In this document: piece by piece, positions 19,814 through 29,965 of the stretch
How positions within the stretch are numbered: the first letter of the stretch is position 1
Layout: every line of letters starts with the position of its first letter
NCBI GenBank assembly: GCA_022747635.1
Contig: JAKTNV010000007.1
Coordinates: 12,800,997-12,864,996 of the forward strand
Direction of reading: 5' to 3'
Length of the DNA stretch: 64,000 nt
Origin: Hetaerina americana
Lineage: Eukaryota; Arthropoda; Insecta; Odonata; Calopterygidae
Notes under the pieces: generated by a model
Seen by the model: the letters and a program-made list of their open reading frames with translations, nothing else
Database searches by the model: none
Told to the model about the DNA's origin: nothing
Program-made: the position numbers and the translations under genes

Positions 19814-22800
19814 GTGAGGGGACGAGCCGACCAAAGGGCGGCCGTTGTTGATTGCGTCTTACCCTGCCCGGGGGCGTGAGGGCGTTGGATCACCAGCCAG
19901 TAGAGCGATTGGTTCTATTTGGCATTTCTTACAATTTTACATTCCGGTAATTCAAATTGCAGCTCGTGGTGACCTATAATGTTGTCGTTACGAATTTTAG
20001 GAGAGGAATAGGATTCCTTGTATCAGGATATTTGAGAGTGAATTTCTGTTTACTTCTCACATGTGGATATACCTGAGCTAAATCATACTCTCTTTTTCAA
20101 CATTAGACTCAAATGATTTGTAATAGTTTGTTGTGCATGTAAAAATTTTACCCTAAGTGGCTTCTGATCCATTTTATTCAATAAGAACGTTTTATTTAAA
20201 TTATTTCTGGCGTTAGTCGAAGAGCATACGTTCCTAATGCTCGTTATTAAATCCTAATGCGTGAGAGTAGAGGGTTGGTCAGAGAGTGTGGTGCCGGAAA
20301 GCCTGCCGTAGCTTTAAATCACTTCTAATCACTGTTAAGTTAGATAAGGCTGTTTTACCCGGGATTAATGTGCAAAAATGTAGCGTTAAAAAGCATCGAC
20401 GCCGCAGCGTGCAAATTTCGTGGTTTCCTCAAAATATTAAATGCAAGTCGAGTTTAGAAGTGCGATTGTTGTTCGATGATTTCGAAGGGAATGCCAATCA
20501 GAGGAACATGTAAAAGTGTGTATGACTGATTTAGAAACAAAAGGCCGAAGTCGCGAACGAATGAATTGAAGCGAAATGGTCATGTTAATGATTTCTTTGG
20601 CTCTGTGGTCACGAATCGATGGGCGTATCCCTCGTTTTGGTTGGTATTAAACTTACTTGACTCACCCAATTCATATTCCTGCCGTTGAATCCAGGGTCCC
20701 TTCCAGCATCATCTTTGATTTCTCTGGCGAACACGTCTCTTATTCTGGATTATTTTCTTCCTGATAGAAAACGTTGATTATGTGCCGCAGAAATCAATCA
20801 TTGAGGAAAGCCATTTCAAATCTTGCGCCAACAACCCAAGAGCTTGAGTCATTACCAAAGAACACAGTTTTTGTGGACTTATATTTAACGCCTATTGTTT
20901 CGTATGAAAGAACAGCACAATAAATCTGACACAGAGTTGCGTGCGAGTTGACTTTTGTAATTTCTATCTCAAATTGTTTGCATTTTGCCTCTCGTGACAC
21001 TTCCGTTTGTATTTTCTTTTTTATACTGAAATCTGTTTAAAGAATCGTTAATGGCGTCTTGATTGTTTTAAAAACCCTTTACTTGTTTTTTTTAAGCATT
21101 CTGAGGTGCTACTTAATTAATTTTTTTCATAATGTTAGTGAAAGGAATTCTTATTTTAGTGTTTGCTGTTTGTTAGGCATTATACGTCTTAAGATATTAC
21201 GAGACTCTAAATCAAAGAGAAGACGTCAGCGCATGGGGGAACGTTCGAGGTTTGGTATTTTGAATAAATACATGTCGTTCTATTCAAATTCATAGGCACG
21301 TGTGTTAGAAACTTGGAAAGAATATTTTTTAGTGTGAAAGTAAATATTTGCGTGGGCAGCTTGTAGGAATATTCAGGACAAAACGGATACTGGTTTACGA
21401 TATTGCCGGTATCTGGGAAAACAAAAGGTTTTCAGTTTTTTTTACAAAAAATCTCCTACGAGCGGACACGTCGAATTATGAGGAAGCACGCTTTACGCCC
21501 TAGCACCTGCGTGTCATGGAGCGTGGAATCGGAATCTCCACGTTCACGGAGGACTTGGCGGGAAGCATTGATCGAAGGAACAAAAACAAAAATCAATTAA
21601 CTTGAACAATAGTACCGATGATCTACGCCAACTTACTCTTCAAACTCTTGATGTAAAGGTTTTAGTGGCTCAATGAAATAATTTCACGGTGCTTTAAGGT
21701 TTCATACGTAGTAGCTATAGTGAAACGTAAACATTTATCTTAAATTTTAAAATGAAATGACCATCATCGAGAGCAGCAAACTTGTTTGAATATTACAAGT
21801 TGTAGGGGACTGTGAAATTAGTGTGATTAATGTTATTTGTGAAATTTAGATCCTCTCTGCCCAATGTTAAGTTTCAAGTTCCCCTCTGTATAGACGTTAT
21901 ATTTTAGGTCATTCGGGACGTGGAAGTTCAAGTACAATATTAATTACACTAATATACTATAAGTGAAATATTTCTTGCATCAACAAATATAAGTACAAGC
22001 AGAAATAGTATAATTATCTTGCTTTTTTATTATTAAGCTGTAACTAATTGTACCCATTACGTGTCGTTGTTCGATTTGTTCATACGATTATTTGGAATCG
22101 CTTCGGAGTGTGTATTCATGTACGTAAATTCTTTGCTCAACTGGGCAAAAAAAGTCCTTCCATCCCGTTCCCTGAAGGACTTGTATGAGTGCGTCAGTAG
22201 CTCTGATACTCCTTAAGTTGTGAAATTAATTTAAATTTTCACCGTCAATTTTTTTTTAATTTTCCGTTCGGATTTCAACAATTGAAAAAAAAAGAAATAA
22301 CTTCACGCGAATGAGAAAAAGGGTGATGATAAAATCATTGTCGTTCTTAAAAAAGGTCATTTTCGTAAAAAAAATGAAAATATATTGCGGAGAAACTTTA
22401 TCCATGCGTAAAATCATGTACATAAGTATAGGGGGTGGATTCTACGTAGATGAAATTGAGATTTTCGGGCCTCCCTCACATTTAACCCGTCATCTGGAGT
22501 AATTACAATGCGATGCATTTTAAAGTATATAAGCGCATGTATCAATCAAATGAACAAAGTTTTTTATTGAGGTAGAAATCGAGCATTTGAGAAAACACGA
22601 GGTAAAGGGTGTAACATGATGGGGAAACAAAGAAACTGTGATGGAGATCTGAGAGAAATTCATGAATAGAAACACACTCGTAGATGCATGCGAAAAGACT
22701 ACGGAAACCTTGCTTATAACATAATCCTACCTTGTAGTCAAAGATAAGTGTTTGTGTGGGTATGTAAAGTTTATTTATTTATGCCTAAATCAATCCTTGT

Positions 22801-23378
22801 AAAATAATTCCACTGAGTTCGACGTGAGTTGGTTTAAAAATACAATTTATATAATTGAAGGTCACAGTTTGTGCAATTCAATTGCTCATTAGGATATCTA
22901 AAGCACATATGAACGCCTAAGCGACCTTATTAGGTTAATTTCAGTTTGCCTGATGCACATTGGATGAATTTGTGTGATAAATTGACCTGATGATGACGCG
23001 TACGCGTGAAACGCGCGTGCATGTAAAAGGTGCCTTGACGCCGACATTTAATGATAATTGACCAATTGAGTACTGGCAAAAAAGATAAAATCCATGGCAA
23101 AAGTGTATTCGAAGCATCGTTGAGAATGCAGAAAGTAAAATGAAAAGCGGAGATTTTTTGTGTTTCAATGTGTTCTCAATATCGCCCGAAACTGCTCCCG
23201 GAGGCGAGGTCCCAGTTACCTACAATGAGCATTGGGACGGGTGTATGTAATCCAGGGTTCCTCCCACCAATGCGCCTCCGCGGTGCGCCGCTCCCTTCGG
23301 CAGCGTGCTCATCTCGCTCTCTTCTCTCTCCCTCCCCCCACCCTGTCCTTCGCCCTCGGGATGCCCCGCGCCCCCCAG
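19814..23378 (+). other. Probable intron, about 3.6 kb
   Basis: It begins GTGAGG after 19813 and ends in a CT-rich tract with CCCCCCAG at 23378. Both flanking exons are in phase 0 here, so they can be joined in frame. The interior is AT-rich without other recognisable exons. It contains the hammerhead-like motif at 22987-23019. Confidence 0.5.
22987..23019 (+). ncRNA. Hammerhead-ribozyme-like motif, altered cleavage base
   Basis: Intact CTGATGA (22987-22993), two unpaired bases, stem II ACGC/GCGT with loop GTAC, GAAA (23008-23011) and a possible stem III ACG/CGT. The base at the cleavage position is G where A, C or U is required, so self-cleavage is not expected. The run of alternating CG could also arise by chance, but the leading GACCTGATGATGACG is identical to the motif at 18246-18282. 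Confidence 0.4.
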
Positions 23379-23594
23379 CAGGTCGAGGGCAGGGCGGATG
23401 CCAAGTCCGTGTCGGACTTCGAAGGGGAGAATTCCGGCGATTTAAGCGACGTCATCTCGGAGACAGACATGCAGGCATCCCACTACGGCCACCACCAGGT
23501 GGTGCCGCACCAGCAGCCTCACCACCACCACCACCATCACCACCTGTACCACTCGTACCACAGGGGGCCGGTGCCGCAGCAGCACCAGCAGCAG
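23379..23594 (+). CDS. Internal exon, Ser/Asp-rich then His-rich
   Basis: The acceptor is preceded by a CT-rich tract. A tandem CAGCAG allows the exon to start at 23379 or 23382 (adds or omits one Gln). The donor is CAG|GTGGGT. Both ends are in phase 0. The 72 residues include SVSDFEGENSGDLSDVISETD (about residues 9-29), then a run of eight His (about 49-56) and a Gln-rich end (PQQHQQQ). The polar, acidic and His/Gln-rich make-up suits a disordered region of a transcription factor. It can be spliced in frame to 19524-19813. The His tract is encoded by CAC with some CAT. The family is not established from this exon alone. Confidence 0.6.
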
Positions 23595-24856
23595 GTGGGT
23601 ACAAAAACAAGGGCTTTATTATTTTAACTGTCAGGAAGAATTCGTCAAGAAAAAATCAATTTGGCGATTGAGCGGAAAGTTTAGATAATGTAGCGTATGA
23701 AGGAAAATGAAATTTTCATGGAAAACTTAACAAAATTCGTCCAACTGAGTTTGAATATTGTTGCGGGTTCCAATTGTCTTTCTAAGAAAAACATATTCTG
23801 ATTAACTGTCTAGTTAGACTGGTTAGTTGATTGCTGATTTATTGATGCTCTATTTATTTCGTGCCGTTCATTTAATATCCATTTCGTCATTCCATTGATA
23901 CTATATTTATTTAATTTGAGACAGTACCCATCTGGTACTTCTTGGTGGCCCTAAAATGTCCTCGCATTGAATCTCCTCCATCGGACAAGGCATCTTTTGC
24001 TTTTCTGGTAAGGGTACGGGGAGACTAAGATAAACACTGCCGTCGTTAATGAGAGATTTTTTTCCCTTACGAAATATTTTAACCTCGGGAAACCGAAATA
24101 ACTGCGAATGGAGTAATTTAAAAGAACAGGGAAATCCACCAAAACGGTAGGCCAACTCTATAAACTCCCAATGTTTTCACCCTGAGGGAATATGTATTTA
24201 TCCAGGCCAGTCAACGTGAAGTGAAGGGACCTAAAGCCTTTCTTGAACGCCAAAAGTCGAGCATTATTATCAATGCCCAATTCCATCTGCCTATGGTTAC
24301 AATGAAGCTTTTTCATATTTTAATTTATTTGACGAATAATGTTCTTTTTATTAGTTTTCTCGGAGGAGAAAGTCTGCACCACGTTTCTTGTTTTTCAAAA
24401 CAGTTACACTCTCAGCGTTACTTGGGCTTCGAGTTCTGATGTTTCAATTTTTTCTGTCTTTTCCATGTGTTTTTCAGTTTTATAATTAGAATTGTTTTGC
24501 CCATTTATTTGTAATTGTCTTGTTCTCTCATAAAATTTCATCTTTGCGTATAATTAGATAATAATAGGGGGACTAAGATAATGAACTAAGTATTCGTACA
24601 TCAGTTCTGCATCTCCGCTCCCTAGTATCAGAAGTCGGGAGTTTCGCTCTCCAACAGTGGAAAAGCCCTTCTCTTTTTCTTCTCCTTGTATACAGCTTTT
24701 CAGAAAAATTTCGCCCGAAATACACAAGTTTAAAAGTCCACCAGATTGAGTCTATTTTTTCGACGTTCCACATGTAAATACCACTTAAATTTCTATTGGA
24801 TCCATTCGACGGAAATGCTCGCTAATGTGAGGGTGTTTATAGCTCAATATAATATT
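23595..24856. other. Non-coding stretch, probable intron
   Basis: AT-rich sequence after the 23594 donor. No further exon is recognised. Short frames at 23907-24155 and 24573-24773 show nothing recognisable. Confidence 0.45.
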
Positions 24857-25723
24857 CAGGGTCTGTCCCAAAAATGAGTAGAATAAATCCGTGCAAAAAA
24901 ATTATTGCAGACAAAGTACACATTTCTGAAATTCTTCAAAATAGCACCCTTGTGCATCAACACACCGCTGCCAGCGCCTTCGCCAGGTTACGTTACGCTT
25001 CCTGGAAGGCGTCGATGGGAACCTCGTTCAAACACCTCGTCACGGCGTCTTTGGCGTTATCCAGCGTTCCAAAATGGTTGTCTTTCAAGCTCATTTTTAT
25101 CCTTGGGAACCAAAAGAAGTTCGGCGATGCCACATCGAGGCTGTCTTTTTTTTGAGGCGAGGTATTTTTCACCGTATTCCAAGAGAACACGTGAGATTGT
25201 CTCACGATCTGCATTCAGATCTTCCGACAGGGCTTTGGGTACCATCTTGGCACACACCTTTCTCATGACTTAATTATCTGTAAGAATGCCATGCACTGTG
25301 GTTTTCGGAATATTCCAACTGTCTTCTGCTAACATTCTGATACTCAGGCGTCGATCGGAATTGAGCAAGTCGACCTCCTCTCTACCCTCCCGGAGCATTA
25401 TGTGCCACCTGAAAACATTTCCTTGGGACATTTCTTCAAATACGTAAGCATCCTAAACCATGGTCATGGTCTCCGAACCCGATTTTCCGAGCTTAACACC
25501 ACATTTGTTCACATATTTTTGCTCCATGGGACCTTGGCATCGTGGATTCATGACGCGACCCTCGAACAGGGGTCCAATTAAGGAGCGATCCGCGCACTGT
25601 AACGGCCCGCAGACAACTGACCCGGGTCGCGTGGCTTTCCCAATACCTCCCTCCACCTTTCCCGCCTCAAATCGCCCCACTTCGAAAAAAATCGATTCTA
25701 CTCATTTTTCGGGGCCGACCCTG
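24857..25723 (-). mobile_element. Decayed, internally deleted mariner-type transposon
   Basis: The terminal inverted repeats of about 32 bp begin CAGGGTC at 24857 and end GACCCTG at 25723. They share AAAAATGAGTAGAAT and most other positions. Between them the minus strand encodes broken pieces of a mariner/Tc1-superfamily transposase. The length of 867 bp is short of the usual about 1.3 kb because the central catalytic part is gone. I could not see a clear TA duplication at the ends. Confidence 0.75.
24990..25460 (-). pseudogene. Mariner-type transposase pseudogene
   Basis: Minus-strand fragments in order: WHIMLREGREEV (about 25410), SDRRLSIRMLAED...IPKTTVHGIL, the helix-turn-helix part (25360-25290), an in-frame TAA at about 25272, MRKVCAKMVPK (25266-25234), then a jump to sequence resembling the SPDLAP..FFLFP block (RCGIAELLLVPKDKNELE, about 25150-25090), and a frame change before the C-terminus. 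The block containing the first two catalytic aspartates is absent. The stop, frame change and deletion make it non-functional. Confidence 0.7.
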
Positions 25724-28683
25724 TGTGCAGTGCGAGAAAATGAGGGGGCGCATGTTGTTAATTATACGGGGAGTCGGCAATTAGTTTTCTAGGAATGCAG
25801 AATCAACTGTTCAACGATACAAGGTAAGTGGACATTTTATTCAAGCCTCACCTTTTAATAACCACCTGCCGTTTAAAATACGGCGAGGAATTTAATTTGA
25901 TTGTATAGGATTATTACTCCCCGCCATCGATGAACTTTGCCTTCAAGTATATACTGCCTGGAAGTTTCCAAAGCTGTGTGAAGACTTCTCCGAGCAATTG
26001 ATGAAAGTATGGGGTCATGATGTGAAGGGACTTAATTCTTCCGTTAATAGGATCGAATCTAACAAGCCTCTCTTCTGCTCTTCATCGACCTTAACCCCTA
26101 AACATCCTCCTCGTTGTGTTTTTTAGTTGTTTGGTCGTCTAAATTAACTTTTAATCGGACAAAGCCCTTCGGTCCACGGAGCCGTAACTCGCGTGTACAC
26201 GCCTTTGATAATGTATATATTTCATTCATATTAAATAATCTTAGAAGCAATCGTGGGCTTTCCCCAAGTTGCAATATTTTTCCATTTCACGACTACGATG
26301 CCATTGATATTTTAGTATTAATTTTTCCGTCTTCATTAAAGCAGTTTTCCATTTCCTTTTTTCAGCAGTGCACGAAGGAAAAAAAATAGGATCGGTATCC
26401 GTAATCAGTTGAATGTAACCGTTGAATTAAAATCTCATTATCAACGCTTACGTAACGCTCTTTGTTGATCGCGGAGCTATGCAGTCCATTTTTCACTTGG
26501 AAGCGTATTAGCGAGAGCAAAAAACGCGATTATAGTTTTTGCTTGTTATGAGGTGGGAATGCTGACTGTAAGAATTTCTTATTAGTTCTATTTTTGGAAA
26601 GCGTTACCACAGTCGTTGCAGAATCCTTGAGTTTCCGTCGAAGTATTCTTCATTTTTTCGTCGGATCGGTTGGCCTTTAATGTCAGCGTGCAGGTGTTGT
26701 TATCGGATGGCCATTTCATCCAAATCCAAGTGATTTGATTCGATCGGTTCTTTTTAAAAAAATTAGATAGTTTATGGTGTTAGTTTGTATTTTTAAAATA
26801 ATAGTTTATGGTGTTAGTTTGTATTTTTAAAATAATAAGGTATGCGTTGTAAATATGTATGATAAAAGTAAATTATTTTAGTTCAATTCGGTATTAATAT
26901 ACTCATTTAATGGGCTTCATGAATCGAGCACCGAATGGGTTAAACGTGGTACCAGTCCTTTACTTTTATTGCGGGACTAAATGATGAAACTCACGCATGG
27001 AGTGGGGATCGATCGCATGCCCCCGATTTCCCTCATAGGTATATTTTATTGTTGATCCCTGATGTTGCCAAAATAGTTGTCATTGCTAATTTTGCATGCG
27101 ACCTTAAAATTAACATTTTACATAATATGTACTATAGGTAATTGGTTTTTGACTAGCAGCATTACGCCCCGCTCACCGTGCCTGTCCCAAAAAGTACCCT
27201 CGGCTGAGAAAAGCGAATGCTTCCGTTGTACATTGGTTCCGTCCTTTCTCTTCTGGTTGTTTTTTTAATACGGGCGTACATAATATTCATTTTTATTTTT
27301 TATTCATTCACGCGAGGAAATGGATATATTATTTTTCTGTGAAATTTGATATTCGGATTGGGATCGTGACATGGGAATCGGGATATCCTAATGAGAATTA
27401 AATTCCTTTTAGTTGTGCGATACTTTCATCTTCAGCGTTGGCCATTGCGAGTGCAGCCCCAGGAAACAAACCGAAAATAAAATGTCGGACCAACTTGGGT
27501 GATACAAGTCGCACGTGAAGCTGTGAGGGATGATCGACATAAGTGAAGTCTAATCAGATTGCAAACCCTCGGGGAGGAAAATCTAGGATGAGAACTTAGT
27601 AGAAAATTAGTGGCCACCCTATCGATGGTAATAAACAGGGCGTGGGGTAGAACCGAACAGATCTTCGGCCGGAAATATTGGTGTTAAATCGTATTAACAG
27701 ATTTCTTGTCCTGTCCGGGAATTATATTTTCGTTCCTTCCCAGTTTCTTCGCCCCTGGATTTCCATTCCCTCTCGTTCCCGATGGCATTTTCGTAATGAA
27801 AATTTTAGAGTCGTCCCGGCCTAGTTGTCTTCGACACAATTTTTCGTCTCGTCCCAATTCGTTCCAAGCCGTGACTAATGCCGATTGACATCCTCGATCG
27901 CTCGCAATTGTGTTCGGTTCACGAAAGAAAACGATAAGCAGCATTTGGTCCGAGATATCATGTGCAGTAGGTGTGTTTCTAGTGTGTTCTCACGTGACCG
28001 TGAGATCAAATTGAGAACGGCGAATAGGATGGCCGCCATAAATGTGGTTTGAGGGTATTGGGTGATTTTGATTGGCGTGGATGTCTTGCAAAGCCCGAGA
28101 GGCGAACGTGTAGTGAATAAGAACAAAGATGGGCTTGGACAATGCTCGGCTCACTGGTAGCTTGTATTGTGAGGAATCCCATCTCATCAGGCCGTATTCA
28201 TACTCGGCGGCGAATGGGCGGGTAAACGAGAGAATAGAAAGGGAGAATCCCGGAGGTCAGCATTAACCCACTCGCGGTCAAAAACACCCGAGGATGGCGC
28301 AGTTTTCAACGGCCATCCAGCTGGTTCTCTCTGATTGAGGGACGGAATCGAGTCCCTGCTTGCCACTCCAGTGAGTGCACCTTTGCAATAAAGAAATCCA
28401 CTCCATGAAATGTGATCTCGAGGCGATGGGAACAGAAGCACTGTGATTTCGAAGGATTATCTCGGCCATGTATGTTGCTAGCCCTCTCGTTAAGGTGACC
28501 CTAGTGATCTTGCTTATTCAAAAATTGCTTATATTGAAGAGTACTCAGTCGTTCGAATTGTTTTATAACGCCTGACAAATGCTCATGCATTTGTTTCTCA
28601 TGTCCTTAATTTTTCTAAAGCATGGTGAGTCATGTGAGCAGATATAATACCAAGTAAGTGTATCAATGAATAAGCAGAGAAAG
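25724..28683. other. AT-rich non-coding stretch with a tandem duplication
   Basis: Apart from the 34-bp tandem duplication at 26767-26834, no repeat or gene is recognised. The frames present are short and unremarkable. Confidence 0.45.
26767..26834. repeat. 34-bp tandem duplication
   Basis: Two identical 34-base units starting ATAGTTTATGGTGTTAG lie head to tail (26767-26800 and 26801-26834). They look like a recent local duplication. Confidence 0.85.
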
Positions 28684-28780
28684 CAGTTCTGAATTTGTTG
28701 CGTTATAAGGCACATTTAGCGGATGACTCCGTTAAAAGTTACTGTCGTGGCATCTCCCGCAGTTTTTTGGAATTTGTAAG
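28684..28780 (+). repeat. SINE tail, same family as 352-642
   Basis: The sequence from CTGAATTTGTTGCG through TAGCGGATGACTCCGTTAAA to CATCTCCCGCAGTTT matches the reverse complement of 352-440. Only the body and tail are present; the tRNA-like head is missing. Confidence 0.65.
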
Positions 28781-29424
28781 CAGATACGTAGTTTATGGGC
28801 TCACGTGGTCCCGTGAAGGACAAGTTTGAGAAATTACGAGGGGGTGGTCGTTGAGTTTTAATTATGCCTAAAAAATAATTGATTTAGAAACTTAATTTTT
28901 GTTATTGCTAAAACTTCTCTGCATTGTCATAATCCCATCGTTTCTTGACCTTTCAAAGGTCGTAATTGTAGAACTCAGGAAAGGGCGTCGAATACCATTG
29001 TTCCATCTCTTGAATTACGTCATTTTTATTGTCAAATCTCCGACCCCGAAATGGACTTTTGAGTTCTGGGAATAAGAAGTCACTTGGGAAAGATCGGGAG
29101 AATAGGGCGGATTTGTGCAAATTTCAAATCCAAATCTTATTTGAGCAATCATTCATCGGCCGCAGGGCATCATTTGACAATGATGAGTCAAAGGATCTCT
29201 GCGGTTCAAGGTACCTCATAGACCAAAGATTTTTCAAAATTCTGCTGTTTAATCTGATAATGCATAATTCATTGTTCAATCGGGTAAGAGTTTAGCAAGT
29301 TCAGTTGCATTCGCTATTCCATTCAGCGCAGTGGGTTCGATGTCGTCCCTCTACCATCTGCTGATTCAAGGAGGATCTGATACCGTGAAACCCACACGGC
29401 ATAGGTGTAGGTGGGATGTCCCAG

Positions 29425-29492
29425 AGGCATGCATCACTGGGACTTGAGCCCTTGGCCTTCCGCTCCATGGCCGAATGCTATAATCAAGCCTC
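29425..29492 (-). repeat. Possible tRNA-like SINE head
   Basis: The minus strand reads TAGCATTCGGCCATGGAG (A-box-like) and GGGCTCAAGTCCCAG (B-box-like) at tRNA-like spacing. The match is degenerate and no body was recognised. Confidence 0.3.
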
Positions 29493-29796
29493 TCAGTGCA
29501 CATAGCAAGTGCCTGAAATTGTTAATCGGCATTTAAAATAAATAAAAGAGTCATCTAATGAAAACTGACTTGCGTAAACACTCACCTCAAGATGGGAAAA
29601 AAATATTTTGAAAAAGAAATTTGTACCGGAGAAATTGTGATTCAAACTATTTCTAATACTCTTAGGAATCATTAATTAAAGTTGAAGCTATACTCGCTGG
29701 GAATTAGTCCGATACTGAGAAGTATTTTGTTTTCGGAAGCGATCGCAATTATTCGAATCCGGAACGAGAGTGAAGCGACGTCCTCCTCCTTGACAA

Positions 29797-29965
29797 ATTC
29801 TCAGAAAATGCGAGATGCCGCAACAGTAACTTTTAACGGAGTCATCCGCTAATCCGCATTACAACGCAACAATTTTAAAGTGTAAAAATCATTCGCCTTG
29901 ACCGGGATTAGCGGATGACTCCGTTGAAAGTTGCTGTCGCGGCATCTTGAGCAGATTCTTAGAAA
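29797..29965. repeat. Palindromic SINE copy with 11-bp target duplication
   Basis: The direct repeat ATTCTYAGAAA (29797-29807, 29955-29965, one mismatch) flanks the unit 29808-29954. Its left part is the SINE body in minus orientation, from the tail AATGCGAGATGCCGC up to the start of the tRNA-like head (CGCCTTGACCGGGA). Its right part is a second tail in plus orientation (TAGCGGATGACTCCGTTGAA to GCATCTTGAGCAG). Both ends of the insertion are therefore tail sequence, unlike the copy at 352-642, where one end is truncated body. Confidence 0.65.

Noticed and set aside
19243..19893. 216-codon minus-strand frame
   Set aside because: It is the reverse-strand shadow of the plus-strand exon at 19524-19813, whose splice sites are clear.
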